Below, in pieces: positions 45,337 to 54,829 of a stretch of DNA of 64,000 nt. Source of the stretch: Pseudomonas rhizoryzae. Lineage in GTDB: Bacteria > Pseudomonadota > Gammaproteobacteria > Pseudomonadales > Pseudomonadaceae. The translations under genes and the position numbers were made by a program. The notes under the pieces are model-generated. The model ran no database searches, had not been told where the DNA came from, and saw only the letters and a program-made list of their open reading frames with translations. The stretch spans positions 1 through 64,000 of the forward strand of contig NZ_SULM01000002.1 of assembly GCF_005250615.1 (NCBI RefSeq), written 5' to 3'. Positions within the stretch are counted from its first letter, which is position 1; each line of letters begins with the position of its first letter.

Positions 45337-47739
45337 TCAGCGCTTGTCGGGCAGGGCGTAGGCGATCACGTAGTCGCCCCGATCCGGCGACTGGCGGGCG
45401 CCACCAGCGCTGATGACCACGTACTGCTTGCCGGTCTTGGGCGAGACGTAGGTGATGGGCGTGCCCTGGCTGCCCACCGGCAGACGTGCGCGCCAGACCT
45501 CGCGGCCGGTGCCGCTGTCGTAGGCGCGCAGGTAGTAGTCCTGGGTGCCGGCGAAGAACAGCAGCCCGGACTGGGTAGCCAGGGAACCACCCAGGGTGGG
45601 CATGCCGATGGGAATCGGCAGGTGCATCTTGATGCCCAGCGGCCCGGTGTCCTGCACGGTACCCACAGGCACCTGCCAGGCGACCTTGCGGGTCTTGAGG
45701 TCGATGGCGGTCAGGGTGCCGTAGGGCGGCGCCTGGCAGGGAATGCCCAGCGGCGAGAGGAAGCGGTTACGCAGCGAGCCGTAGGGGGTACCGGTCTGGG
45801 AGGCCGCGCCCATCTCGACGCCGCCGGCCTTGTCGTTCTCCATCTGGGCGCGCGGGATCAGCCGCGTCCACAGGCCCAGGCGCATGTCGTTGACGAACAG
45901 GTAACCGGTGGTGGGATCGATGGAGTTGCTGCCCCAGTTCATGCCTCCCAGCGAACCGGGCCATTGCAGGGAAACATCGGTGGACGGCGCGGTGAACAGG
46001 CCGTCGTAGCGCATCTTCTTGAACTGGATACGGCAGACCAACTGGTCGAAGGGCGTGGCACCCCACATGGAGGACTCGGTCAGGGTCTCGGTACCGATCG
46101 ACGGCATGCCGACGGATACCGGCTGGGTCGCGGCATGGCGCTCGCCGTCCACGGCGGGAGTCGGCGCCTTGACCGGCTGATCGCGGACCTCGGCGATGGG
46201 CTTGCCGGTCTCCCGGTTGAGCAGGAAGATCTGGCCGGCCTTGGTGGTCTGGATCAGCCCCGGCAGGGTACCGCCCTGCCCGTCCGGCACGTCCACCAGG
46301 GTCGGCTGCGACGGCAGGTCGTAGTCCCAGAGGTCATGGTGCACGGTCTGGTAAACCCAGCGCTCCTGGCCGGTCTTGGCATCCAGGGCGACTACCGCGG
46401 AGTTGTACTTGTCGTCATCCGGGGTACGCTCGCCGCCCCAGGCATCAGGGGTGGTATTGCCCGTCGGCAGGTAGATCAGCCCCAGCTTGGGGTCGTAGGC
46501 CATCGAAGTCCAGACGTTGGGCGTGGCGCGATGGTACTCGTTGCCCGGCTGCAGCGGCGTCGACGGCGACGCCTCGCCCAGGTCCCAGAACCAGACGCGC
46601 TTGCCGGTGTGGACATCGTAGGCGCGGATGACGCCGCTCGGCTCGTTGACCGCGATGTTGTCGGCCACGCGACCGCCGACCACGATCAGGTCACCCGCCA
46701 CCAGGGGTGCGGCGGTCAGGGTATAGAAGCCAGGCTTGACCTCGCCCATGCCGGCCTTGAGGTCGACCATGCCATTGTCGCCGAAATCGGCGCAGGGCTT
46801 GCCGGTGTCGGCATCCAGGGCGAACAGGCGGGCGTCGATGGTGGTGGTGATGATGCGCCGCTGGCAGACCGCCGCCGGCTGGGCCGGGGAGGTAGTGGCG
46901 ACAGCGCTGGCCTGGGCCGCGGGCGCATCCTCGTAATAGGCTACGCCGCGGCACCGCTGCCAGTTGGGTGCGGTGGCCTTGGGATCGAAGGACCAGCGCT
47001 TGGCGCCGGTATCGGCGTCCACGGCGAACACCAGGTTGTGCGGACTGCACAGGTAGAGGGTGTTACCGACCTGCAGCGGGGTTTCCTGGTCTTCGGCGCC
47101 GAAGCCGTTGCTCTGGGGCACGTCGCCGGTGCGGAAGGTCCAGGCCACCTGGAGCTGGCCGACGTTGGCCTTGGTGATCTGGTCCAGGGCGGCGAAACGG
47201 GTCCCGGCGGTGGTATTGCCCCAACTACGCCAGTCTTTCTGGGCGGTTTCGGGGGTGACCGGGGTCACGGTGGGGGTGGTGGTAGCGGCCACCAGCGGCT
47301 GGGGCTTGAACATCCAGGCGAAACTCGCCGCACAGGCCACCGCCAGCAGACCGGCCAGCAGGTAGCCACCCTTGCCGGCGACGCCGCCACGGGCGCGTAC
47401 CAGCGCCGGATAGGCCAGGGCCACCACTGCGCCGATCACGGCGAACATCATCAACCGCGAGACCAGCGGCCAGAACACCAGGCCGACATCGGCCAGCGCC
47501 CAGACCAGGGTCGCCAACAGGAACAGGCCGTAGAGCCAGGCCCCGGCCGGCCGGCGGGCGGCGATCAGGCCACCGGCGATCAGCAGCAGCAGGCCACCCA
47601 GGACGAAATACAGACTGCCACCAAGGGTGGCGAGGTAGATCCCGCCGCCGCCCAGGGCCAGGCCCAGGAGGGCGATCAACACGCCCAGGGCAGATACCAG
47701 GAATTTGCAGGCGCCTGAGGCGCCCCCGTTACCACTCAT
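45337..47739 (-). CDS. gcd: Membrane-bound PQQ-dependent glucose dehydrogenase
   Basis: Gcd oxidises glucose to gluconolactone in the periplasm and passes electrons to ubiquinone. The 800-residue product has five hydrophobic segments (residues 10-145), then an eight-bladed PQQ propeller with WRSWGNTTAGTRFAALDQI, VAWTFRTGD, ETPLQVGNTLYLCSPHN, RYVYQTVHHDLWDYDLPSQP-type WVYQTVHHDLWDYDLPSQP, and GGSLATQSGLLFFAGTQDYY. ATG at 47739 has AAGGAG seven bases upstream. In P. aeruginosa the two neighbouring genes are adjacent to each other, so gcd looks inserted into the LPS cluster. A CCCGCCAGTGGCGGG hairpin lies in its 5' leader at 47772-47786. Confidence 0.96.
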   Translation of the reverse strand: MSGNGGASGACKFLVSALGVLIALLGLALGGGGIYLATLGGSLYFVLGGLLLLIAGGLIAARRPAGAWLYGLFLLATLVWALADVGLVFWPLVSRLMMFAVIGAVVALAYPALVRARGGVAGKGGYLLAGLLAVACAASFAWMFKPQPLVAATTTPTVTPVTPETAQKDWRSWGNTTAGTRFAALDQITKANVGQLQVAWTFRTGDVPQSNGFGAEDQETPLQVGNTLYLCSPHNLVFAVDADTGAKRWSFDPKATAPNWQRCRGVAYYEDAPAAQASAVATTSPAQPAAVCQRRIITTTIDARLFALDADTGKPCADFGDNGMVDLKAGMGEVKPGFYTLTAAPLVAGDLIVVGGRVADNIAVNEPSGVIRAYDVHTGKRVWFWDLGEASPSTPLQPGNEYHRATPNVWTSMAYDPKLGLIYLPTGNTTPDAWGGERTPDDDKYNSAVVALDAKTGQERWVYQTVHHDLWDYDLPSQPTLVDVPDGQGGTLPGLIQTTKAGQIFLLNRETGKPIAEVRDQPVKAPTPAVDGERHAATQPVSVGMPSIGTETLTESSMWGATPFDQLVCRIQFKKMRYDGLFTAPSTDVSLQWPGSLGGMNWGSNSIDPTTGYLFVNDMRLGLWTRLIPRAQMENDKAGGVEMGAASQTGTPYGSLRNRFLSPLGIPCQAPPYGTLTAIDLKTRKVAWQVPVGTVQDTGPLGIKMHLPIPIGMPTLGGSLATQSGLLFFAGTQDYYLRAYDSGTGREVWRARLPVGSQGTPITYVSPKTGKQYVVISAGGARQSPDRGDYVIAYALPDKR

Positions 47740-47771
47740 CGTCGTCTCCTTAAAAAATCATGCACGCCAGA

Positions 47772-47786
47772 AGCCCGCCACTGGCG
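47772..47786 (-). promoter_or_regulatory. Hairpin in the gcd 5' leader
   Basis: CCCGCCAGTGGCGGG forms a 7-bp GC stem about 33 bases before the gcd ATG, with TTTTTT just before the ribosome-binding site. This could be an attenuator or a terminator left over from an upstream unit. Rest of 47740-47948: no gene seen. Confidence 0.4.
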
Positions 47787-47948
47787 GGTCCGTTCTTGGA
47801 TCTCGTTATAGGTGCCGGGCGTATCGCGCAGACCAACCGCCCTGGCGGGGGCCCCTCAGGCTGCGGCATTCTGCCACAAAGGTAGCCAGCTAATTAACCA
47901 ACCAGTACATTTCCGAGCGAAACGGGTCGGTTATCGAACGACCGGCGC

Positions 47949-49370
47949 TCAGGCCGGTGGTAGACGGCTATCGAGCAACTGATACAGGGCGCTACCAACC
48001 GGCCAGTTACGCAGCAGCCGGGCGCGATCACGGGCGTAGGCGCGGGCATAGGCCTGGTCGCTGGTATGCGCCTGCAGGGCATCGAGGTCGATCACCTGCC
48101 AACGGTCGTCGTGCCAGATCAGATTGGTCCCCTTGAAGTCGCCATGCCCGAGTCGCTCACGACGCAGGGCGTCGACCAGGCCCAGCAGGGCGTCCAGTTC
48201 GGCCGCGGGCGGGGCGGAATCGACATAGGGCGCGAAGCGCTCCAGCAGATTGGGACCCGCGAGGTAAGGCGTCACCAGATAGGCACGGCCGCGCAGGCCG
48301 AGAAAACGTCGCTCGCGCACGGCCAGGGGTTCGGGCGTGGGGATGCCGAGGAATAGCAGCCGATGCCCCTCGCGCCAGCTGTGCCAGGCCCGGCTCGGCC
48401 GCCAGAAGCGCGTCAGCCAGTGGCCGAAGCCCTTGATGTTGTATCTCTTGAGCACCAGGTCCTGGCCTTGCCACTGCAGCCTGGCCACGGTGGCGGCGCC
48501 GCCGTCCTTGAAGGTCGGCAATCCGGCCAGGGCGGCGTCCGGTTCGGCGATCAGGCCTTCCAGGATAGCCAGCCAGCGGCGGCGGATGGCGATCAGGCCG
48601 AAGGCGCTACGGGTGACGGCGAACAGGGTGCACTCCCGGCCGCTCTTCTTCAGGTAATCCGCCAGCCGCCAGCGGCGGATCTCGGCGGTACGGGCCAGCA
48701 ACGCATCGAGGCGCAGCGCGTGCTCGGCATTGACCAGTAGGTAGTGGATCAGCAGCTCTTCCAGGTGCTCGTCCAGGGTGGCCGGCAACTGGGCGAAGAA
48801 CACGGCCAGGTTCTCCTGCACTCGCGACTGGGACAGTGGCTGGCCGACCGTCTCGGCCTGGATGTCCGCGGCATCGATCACCAGGACGTTACCGTCCTTG
48901 ACCAGCAGATTGTCCAGGTGCAGATCGGCCTGCCAGAGGCCCTGGGCATGTAGCCGCGCCAGGGTAGCCAGCGCCGCGCCGAGCAGCTCGTTCTGCGCCG
49001 GCGACAGCGGTGGCTGTGCGGCGATGTCCTGCCAGAGCTGGTCGACGCTGGGCGCCGCCTCGATGAAGTCGAACAGTAGCCAGGCGCCCTGCCCGCTCGC
49101 CTCGCCACTCTCCAACAACGCGGGCGTGGGCGCCGCGGCTGCCGCCAGCAGACGACAGCCCTCGCGCTCGCGGGCGAATTGCCTGGCGGCGCGGTCGCCC
49201 ACCAGCAACTTGGCCAATATCCGGCGGCCCTGCCAGAGCGCTTCGCCGACATAGCGCTGACCGGGCAACACCCGCAGCAACGAGCACAGCTCCAGCTCGC
49301 CGCCGGGTAGTTCGATCTTGAGCGGCAGCGCCGGGGCGCGGCCGGCCTTGGCGAGTTGTTCCAGGGTCAT
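47949..49370 (-). CDS. Tandem LPS kinase-like protein (PA5006-like)
   Basis: A 473-residue protein with two kinase-like units. The first (about 45-225) has LLFDFIE, then LWQADLHLDNLLV and VIDAADI; the second (about 285-470) has LKRYNIKGF, then LGHGDFKGTNLIW and VIDLDAL. The second site has a full H-x-D-x4-N loop; the first retains the Asp and Asn but has Gln instead of the first His. By family and position it may phosphorylate core heptose or a related sugar, though the substrate is not known. It overlaps wapQ by 4 bases and ends the waaF-to-PA5006 run. Confidence 0.83.
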   Translation of the reverse strand: MTLEQLAKAGRAPALPLKIELPGGELELCSLLRVLPGQRYVGEALWQGRRILAKLLVGDRAARQFAREREGCRLLAAAAAPTPALLESGEASGQGAWLLFDFIEAAPSVDQLWQDIAAQPPLSPAQNELLGAALATLARLHAQGLWQADLHLDNLLVKDGNVLVIDAADIQAETVGQPLSQSRVQENLAVFFAQLPATLDEHLEELLIHYLLVNAEHALRLDALLARTAEIRRWRLADYLKKSGRECTLFAVTRSAFGLIAIRRRWLAILEGLIAEPDAALAGLPTFKDGGAATVARLQWQGQDLVLKRYNIKGFGHWLTRFWRPSRAWHSWREGHRLLFLGIPTPEPLAVRERRFLGLRGRAYLVTPYLAGPNLLERFAPYVDSAPPAAELDALLGLVDALRRERLGHGDFKGTNLIWHDDRWQVIDLDALQAHTSDQAYARAYARDRARLLRNWPVGSALYQLLDSRLPPA

Positions 49371-50122
49371 GCCTTGCGCTCCTTGTGTCGGCGCCGTCCG
49401 GCCAGCCGCAGACTCCAGTCACGTACCGCGGCGCTATCCAGGGGTTGTTGCAGATAGCTGGCCAGTAACCGGGCGACATCCTGTTCGCTCCACTGCGGCG
49501 CGCGGCGCAGCAGGGGTTCGAGATCGCGCAGGCGATCACGCCGGCCGAACAGCAACGGCCGGGTCTTTTCCAGATCGATCAGCCGCGCGACCAGGCCTTC
49601 GCCCTGGCGCTGCAGGAAGAGGTGCTTGGGATAGAAGCAGCCGTGCACCTGGCCGGCGTCGTGCAGCTGCCTGGCCAGTTTACCGACGGCGACCAGCACC
49701 GCCTCACGTTCGTCTGGCGACAGGTGCGACCAAACGCGCAACCAGCTGTCGAGATCGCGCCAATCATCCAGGGCGCGGGTGAGCAAAATGGCGCGCCAGC
49801 CCTGGTCGTCACGGCGCTCGCCATAAAAAGCCAGCTCCAGCGCCGGGATACCCAGCTCTGCATAGCGGCGGATATTACGACTTTCGCGGGCGAAGGTCGG
49901 CTCGCCCAGGGGCCGGGCCAGGGTACGGGTCAAGTAGTCGCGCTGGCGCTTGAGGTAGTAGCCCTGACCGGCCAGATCCAAGCGAAACACCTGGCTGAAG
50001 CCACCGCGGCCCTGGTTGGGTTCGTCCACCGCGGTCAGCTCCAGCGCCCACAGCGCCTCGAAGTCATCCAGGCCCTGGCTGGCCAATACGGCCCTGTCCG
50101 CGACTGCCCACCAATCGTTCAT
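49367..50122 (-). CDS. wapQ: LPS kinase InaA/WapQ family
   Basis: A 251-residue protein of the Kdo/WaaP kinase superfamily (PA5007-like). N-lobe: GRGGFSQVFRLDLAGQGYYLKRQRDYL (parts GRGGFSQVFRLDL, GQGYYLKRQRDYL). Catalytic-loop region: GQVHGCFYPKHLFLQ, where the Asp expected after His is replaced by Cys, a trait of the InaA-type branch; ARLIDLEKTRPLL supplies the metal-binding Asp. It is overlapped by 4 bases on both sides (wapP upstream, the tandem kinase downstream). Confidence 0.83.
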   Translation of the reverse strand: MNDWWAVADRAVLASQGLDDFEALWALELTAVDEPNQGRGGFSQVFRLDLAGQGYYLKRQRDYLTRTLARPLGEPTFARESRNIRRYAELGIPALELAFYGERRDDQGWRAILLTRALDDWRDLDSWLRVWSHLSPDEREAVLVAVGKLARQLHDAGQVHGCFYPKHLFLQRQGEGLVARLIDLEKTRPLLFGRRDRLRDLEPLLRRAPQWSEQDVARLLASYLQQPLDSAAVRDWSLRLAGRRRHKERKA

Positions 50123-50850
50123 TCCCGCCCCTTGAAGTAGTCCAGCACCTCGCGGATGCGCCCCTTGTCATTGTCGCTGAGCCGCGGGCGACCGCGGTAT
50201 TGCAGATAGAACCTGAGACGCTGGGTGCGCGAGAGCTGGTACTTGGCCACCTTGTCCAGGCAGGCCAGGTCCTTGACGATGCGCCAGCGCAGCCAGTGGC
50301 CGACCCAGAAGGCGCCGCCCGGGCAATCGATGAAATAGAGCACGCCCTGGCCATCCACCAGCAGGTTGCGCCACTTGAGATCGTTGTGGACGAAATGGTG
50401 GTCGTGCAGGGTACGGGTCGCCGCGGCCAGCTGGCGACTGACGTTGTCCACCCAGCGCCGGTCGCGCAGCCGCGGGTCGCCGCGCCGCGCCAGCTCGGCG
50501 AGATCCAGGGTGTCGGGAATCTCCCGGGTGATCATGGCGCCCCGGCTGAAGCCACGTGGCGAGCGCTCCATCCCCCAGGCCACCACCGGCGCGGTGGCTA
50601 TGCCCCACTTGGCGAAGCGCTTGAGATTCTGCCACTCGGCCTTGACCCGCGGCCGCCCCACATAACGCCGCAGCCCCTTGCCGGCACCGTGGTAGCGCTT
50701 GACGTAGTAGCGGATGCCGTCGCGCTCGACGCGGATCACTTCCGACAGCGGATCGCTGGTCAGGCGCTCGCCGGTGAGGGCGAACACCGCCTCCAAGGTG
50801 GCGAACTCGGGCAGGTGGGCGACGCTGGAGTCGAGGCGCCAGTCAGCCAT
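50119..50850 (-). CDS. wapP: LPS core heptose kinase WapP-like
   Basis: A 243-residue kinase (PA5008-like) with N-lobe RYYVKRYHGAGKGLRRYVGRPR (parts RYYVKRYHGAGKG, LRRYVGRPR) and a complete catalytic loop FVHNDLKWRNLLVDGQ followed by YFIDCPGGAF. It should phosphorylate an inner-core heptose together with WaaP and WapQ. ATG at 50850 shares one base with the waaP stop (TGATG), a strong sign of coupled translation. The longer frame to 51423 is shadow within waaP. Confidence 0.9.
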   Translation of the reverse strand: MADWRLDSSVAHLPEFATLEAVFALTGERLTSDPLSEVIRVERDGIRYYVKRYHGAGKGLRRYVGRPRVKAEWQNLKRFAKWGIATAPVVAWGMERSPRGFSRGAMITREIPDTLDLAELARRGDPRLRDRRWVDNVSRQLAAATRTLHDHHFVHNDLKWRNLLVDGQGVLYFIDCPGGAFWVGHWLRWRIVKDLACLDKVAKYQLSRTQRLRFYLQYRGRPRLSDNDKGRIREVLDYFKGRE

Positions 50851-51656
50851 CAGAGCCGATCCCCGTAGCGCTCCTTGCGCTCCAGCAGCGCGGCGGCCTT
50901 GCGTTCGAGACGCGCCAGCAGCGGGGCCTCGTCGCGTAGGATCTCGCGCAGCGGACGCTGGAAATAAACGCGCAGGAAACGCAGGAAGTCCCGCCGCGTC
51001 AGGCCGATGCCCAGAGCGGAGAAATACAGTCCGGCCAGGTCCTTGTCGCGCCAGCGCCGGGGTATCTGCGTCCGGCACTGGGCGCGGTGCAGGTCGATCA
51101 ACCACAGCCGCAGGTTGGCCACCGTGACCGGCTGGGCGGTGTCGAGCAGGAAGTGGCAGATATAGCAGTCGCGATGGTTGACGCCAGCGCGGTGCATGGT
51201 ACCGGTCATGCGCGCCACCTCGGCGATCAAGGCGCGCTTGAGCGCCGGCTCCGGCGGCTGGCGACTCCAGTCGAGGCTGAAATCCTCGAGGCTGACGGTG
51301 GGCGCCAGTTCCTCGGTGATGATGAAGGAATGCTGGGCCGCCGGATTGGCACCGCGCTCGCCGAAGGCCACGGCGGTCATGGTCGGCACGCCTACCTGGT
51401 GCAGGCGCGCGATGGCCTGCCACTCCTGGCGCGCACCCAGCACCGGTTGCTTGAATTGCAGCAGGTTCTTGGCGATCTCGCCCCAGCCGATGCCACGGTG
51501 GATCTTGACGAAATAGCCGCGCCCGGCCACCTCGGTGCGCAGGGTCCGGCGTCCGTCCAGCTCGCGGAACACCTGGCCCTGCAAGGCCTCCACGGCGACG
51601 AAGGGGTCCTGGCCGGCCCAGAGACTGGCGAAGGGTTCGCGCAATTCCAGGGTCAT
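50850..51656 (-). CDS. waaP: LPS core heptose(I) kinase WaaP
   Basis: WaaP phosphorylates heptose I of the inner core; it is essential in P. aeruginosa and important for outer membrane integrity. The 268-residue product has GYFVKIHRGIGWGEIAKNLL, FIITEELAPTVSLED, the catalytic NHRDCYICHFLLD with Asp about residue 162, and LWLIDLHRAQCR. Length equals the family norm. It overlaps waaG by 4 bases. Confidence 0.96.
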   Translation of the reverse strand: MTLELREPFASLWAGQDPFVAVEALQGQVFRELDGRRTLRTEVAGRGYFVKIHRGIGWGEIAKNLLQFKQPVLGARQEWQAIARLHQVGVPTMTAVAFGERGANPAAQHSFIITEELAPTVSLEDFSLDWSRQPPEPALKRALIAEVARMTGTMHRAGVNHRDCYICHFLLDTAQPVTVANLRLWLIDLHRAQCRTQIPRRWRDKDLAGLYFSALGIGLTRRDFLRFLRVYFQRPLREILRDEAPLLARLERKAAALLERKERYGDRL

Positions 51657-52771
51657 GCCACCCCCAGGATGACGTCGGCGGCGCGCTCGGGCAGCGAATA
51701 GAGATCGGCGCTGTCGGCGAAGGCCAGGCCGTTGCGCCCCTGCACCGCGCGGCGCTCGGGATCGGTCAACAGCTCGGCGAGCATCCGATCCAGGGTCTCC
51801 TGGGCGAAGGGCGACGGCACCACTTCGCCGGCGCGGGCCTCGTCGATGTAGTGGGCATAGCCGCAGACGTCGGTAACCAGTACCGGCAGCCCGGCGACCA
51901 GCGCCTCCAAGAGCACGGTGCCGGTGTTCTCGTTATAGGCTGGGTGGATCAGCAGGTCGGCGCCGAGCAGGAAGCGCGGGATGTCGCTACGCCCCTTGAG
52001 GATCTGCACCCGGTCGCCTACCCCCAGCGCCTTGGCCTGGAGGATGAAGGGCTTGGGATCGTCCTGGCCGATGGCGAACAGCCGGGTGCGCCGGCGCAAT
52101 TCCTTGGGCAGGGATGCCAGTGCCCGTAGGCTGCGATCCAGCCCCTTGGTCTTGAAGCCGGAGCCGATCTGTACCAGCAGCAGCTCGCCTTCTTCCAGGC
52201 CGAATTCGCGGCGGAAGTCGGCGCGAATCTCGGCGGCATTGGCCGGCGCCCGACGATCGGCGGCGATGCCCGGCGGCAAGAGATGGAAACGCGGCGCGGG
52301 CGTGCCGTAGTGCTTGACGAACAGCGGCTGCTGCACCTCGGAGATCATCAGGATCTCGGTGCGCGACTCAGGGGCGAACACCGCCCGCTCGTATTCGGCG
52401 AAATGGCGATAGCGCCCCCACTGGCGATACAGCGGATTGCGCAGGGTCTGGGCCTTGTCCTCGAAGCAGGGATCGGCGGCGTAGTAGACGTCCAGCCCCG
52501 GCATCTTGTTGAAGCCGATGACCCTATCCACCGGATCGCGGGCCAGATCGGCCTGCAGCCAGGCGTGGAATTTCTCGTTGCGTCGGTGATTGAACAGGGC
52601 GCTGACCCTGGCCACCCGCACATCGAAGCCCTCGGGTACCGGACCTTCCCAGATCAGGGTGTAGACGCGGATGGCGTGGCCGCGGCGCTGGCATTCCTGG
52701 GCGATGCGCAGGAAGTCCCGCTGCAGGCCGCCAAAGGGAAAGTACTTGTAGAGCACGAAAGCCAGGGTCAT
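51653..52771 (-). CDS. waaG: LPS core glycosyltransferase WaaG
   Basis: WaaG adds the first outer-core sugar to heptose II (GalN in P. aeruginosa; glucose in E. coli). The 372-residue GT4 enzyme begins MTLAFVLYKYFPFGGLQRDFL, has VIGFNKMPGLDVYYAADPC, LLVQIGSGFKTKGLDRSL, and HPAYNENTGTVLLEALVAGLPVLVT (parts HPAYNENTGTVLLEALVAG, LPVLVTD). ATG at 52771 overlaps waaC by 4 bases; the open frame to 53206 lies inside waaC and is not used. Confidence 0.95.
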   Translation of the reverse strand: MTLAFVLYKYFPFGGLQRDFLRIAQECQRRGHAIRVYTLIWEGPVPEGFDVRVARVSALFNHRRNEKFHAWLQADLARDPVDRVIGFNKMPGLDVYYAADPCFEDKAQTLRNPLYRQWGRYRHFAEYERAVFAPESRTEILMISEVQQPLFVKHYGTPAPRFHLLPPGIAADRRAPANAAEIRADFRREFGLEEGELLLVQIGSGFKTKGLDRSLRALASLPKELRRRTRLFAIGQDDPKPFILQAKALGVGDRVQILKGRSDIPRFLLGADLLIHPAYNENTGTVLLEALVAGLPVLVTDVCGYAHYIDEARAGEVVPSPFAQETLDRMLAELLTDPERRAVQGRNGLAFADSADLYSLPERAADVILGVA

Positions 52772-53775
52772 GCGGGGAGGTCTTCCAACAGCAGGGTTTC
52801 CAATTCCAGTTCGACCCGCTCCGGGGTCAGGGCGGCGAGGCTCGCGGCCGGCTGGTCGCGCGGCTCGTCGGTGCCATCCAGGCCCACGGCGCTCAGGTGC
52901 ACCTGGGAGCGGCCATAGGCGCCGACCTTCTTCGGACTGGTCGGACCGTAGAGGGACACGGTGGGGACATCCAGCGCGGCGGCCAGATGACCGAGGCCGG
53001 TGTCCACCGCCACGCAGGCGCGGGCACCGGCCAGCACCTTGGCCACTCCAGCCAGATTCAACCGCGGCAGCACCTGGACGCCATCCAGGCCATCGGCGAT
53101 GCGTTCGGCACGGGCGTGCTCCGCTTCGTTGCCCCACAGCAGCCGTACCGGCCAATCCAACTGGCTCATGCGCTCGGCCAGTTCGCGCCAATGCGCCTCG
53201 GGCCAATGCTTGCTGACCCAGGTAGTGCCGTGCAGGAAGACCACATAGGGCGTCTCGTTGGGTCCGGCCAGGCGGTGCCGGTCCAGACCATAGTCACCCA
53301 CCGCGGTCGGCAACGGGTAGTCCAGCGCCTGGGCGAACAGTTGACGCAACCGCTCCAGGGCATGCTGCCCCTTAGCCACGTGATAGCGCTCGTCATAGAA
53401 ACGACTGGCCAGCGGCTCGCGCGCCGAATGGCGGTCGAGACCGGCCACCGGCGCATCCACATAGCGGGTCAGCCAGGCACTCTTGAGCAGACCCTGGGCA
53501 TCGATCACCCGGTCGTAGGCCTGCTCGCGCACCCGGTTCTTGAATTCGCCCCACTCGCCGCTGGCCCAGGCGGAAAAGGGTTGCTTGCGCCAGCGGCGCA
53601 GGGCCACCGGGATCACCTGGCCCACCGCCGGGTGCCAGGCGGGAATCTCGGCGAAGCCCTCCTCCACCACCCAGTCGAAACAGATGCCGGGGATGGCCCG
53701 GGCCGCATCGGTCAGCGCCGGCAGGGTATGGATGACATCGCCCAGGGACGAGGTCTTGATCAGCAGCACGCGCAT
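52768..53775 (-). CDS. waaC: LPS heptosyltransferase I WaaC
   Basis: WaaC transfers the first L-glycero-D-manno-heptose to Kdo. The 335-residue GT9 protein has MRVLLIKTSSLGDVIHTLPAL, QGLLKSAWLTRYV, LHGTTWVSKHWPEAHW and DTGLGHLAAALDVPTVSLYGPTSP (parts DTGLGHLAAALDVPTVSL, YGPTSPKKVGAYG). The gene begins one base before the waaF stop region and overlaps waaG, within the waaF-C-G-P-wapP-Q run. Confidence 0.96.
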   Translation of the reverse strand: MRVLLIKTSSLGDVIHTLPALTDAARAIPGICFDWVVEEGFAEIPAWHPAVGQVIPVALRRWRKQPFSAWASGEWGEFKNRVREQAYDRVIDAQGLLKSAWLTRYVDAPVAGLDRHSAREPLASRFYDERYHVAKGQHALERLRQLFAQALDYPLPTAVGDYGLDRHRLAGPNETPYVVFLHGTTWVSKHWPEAHWRELAERMSQLDWPVRLLWGNEAEHARAERIADGLDGVQVLPRLNLAGVAKVLAGARACVAVDTGLGHLAAALDVPTVSLYGPTSPKKVGAYGRSQVHLSAVGLDGTDEPRDQPAASLAALTPERVELELETLLLEDLPA

Positions 53776-54810
53776 CTAGCCCACCTCGACCGGATCGGCG
53801 ACCAAGCGGCCGAGGGCGTCCTGCACCTGACTCGGCTGCAGCAGGCGCAGGCAATCGTAATGGCCGAAGCGGCAGGTGCGGTCGAAGCAGGGACTGCACT
53901 CCAGGCCCAGGCGCACCACCTCCACCTGGCTGGCCAGTGGCGGCGTGAAGTCCGGCGAGGTGGAGCCGTAGACCGCTACCAGCGGGCGGTCCAGGGCGGC
54001 GGCCACGTGCATCAGGCCCGAGTCGTTGCTGACCACCGCGCTGGCGCAGGACAGCAGATCGATGGCCTCGGCCAGGGAGGTGCGCCCGGCGAGGTTATAG
54101 ACATCGTCTTCCAGGCCAGGGGTGACCCACTCGCGGATCTCCTCGCCACCGGGAGCGTCCTTTTGCGAGCCGAACAGCCACACCTGCCAGCCCTGGCGCA
54201 GCCGGGCATCGGCCACGGCGGCGTAGTGTTCGGCTGGCCAGCGCTTGGCCTCGCCGAATTCGGCGCCCGGGCAGAGCGCCAGCACCGGCCGGTCCAGGCT
54301 CAGACCGAAGCGCTCCAGGGCGGCGTCGCGGCTGGCCGGATCGATGGCCAGTCGCGGCTCGGGATAGGGTTTGGGCAAGGCGGTACCCGGGGCATAGGCC
54401 AGCGCCATGAAGCGCTCGATCATCAACGGATAACGGGCCTTGTCCAGGGTGCGGATGTCGTTGAGCAGCCCGAATCTCATTTCGCCGCGCCAACCGGTGC
54501 GCTTGGGGATACCGGCGAAATAAGGCACCAGCGCCGACTTCAGCGAATTGGGCAGCAGGATCGCCTGGTCATAGCGGCCGCGCAGCTGCTGGCCGATACG
54601 CCGGCGCGTGGCCAGCTCGAAGGCGCCATGGCCGAGCGGAAAGCTCAAGGCCTCGCGCACCTCGGGCATGCGCTCGAGCAACGGGCGACTCCACTCGGGC
54701 GCGAGGACGTCGATCTGGCAGTCGGGGTGCTGGCGCTTGAGGCAGACGAAGAGGGTCTGCGCCATCACCATGTCGCCGACCCAACTGGGTCCGATGATCA
54801 GAATATTCAT
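53776..54810 (-). CDS. waaF: LPS heptosyltransferase II WaaF
   Basis: WaaF adds the second heptose of the inner core. The 344-residue GT9 enzyme has MNILIIGPSWVGDMVMAQTLF, ILLPNSLKSALVPYFAGIPKRTGWRGE (parts ILLPNSLKSALVPYF, AGIPKRTGWRGE), LCPGAEFGEAKRWP, and VVSNDSGLMHVAAALDRPLVAVYGS (parts VVSNDSGLMHVAAAL, DRPLVAVYGSTSPDF). It is first in the waaFCGP run. Upstream, where ilvE stands in P. aeruginosa, there is only a 22-codon relic and a palindromic repeat. Confidence 0.96.
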   Translation of the reverse strand: MNILIIGPSWVGDMVMAQTLFVCLKRQHPDCQIDVLAPEWSRPLLERMPEVREALSFPLGHGAFELATRRRIGQQLRGRYDQAILLPNSLKSALVPYFAGIPKRTGWRGEMRFGLLNDIRTLDKARYPLMIERFMALAYAPGTALPKPYPEPRLAIDPASRDAALERFGLSLDRPVLALCPGAEFGEAKRWPAEHYAAVADARLRQGWQVWLFGSQKDAPGGEEIREWVTPGLEDDVYNLAGRTSLAEAIDLLSCASAVVSNDSGLMHVAAALDRPLVAVYGSTSPDFTPPLASQVEVVRLGLECSPCFDRTCRFGHYDCLRLLQPSQVQDALGRLVADPVEVG

Positions 54811-54829
54811 GTTGGCAGGCGGTCGGCAC

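Noticed and set aside
45250-47718. 822-codon open frame on the plus strand opposite gcd
   Set aside because: It is antisense to gcd in the frame that stays open in GC-rich coding DNA; composition is Gly/Asp/Val/His/Gln-rich with no family motif.
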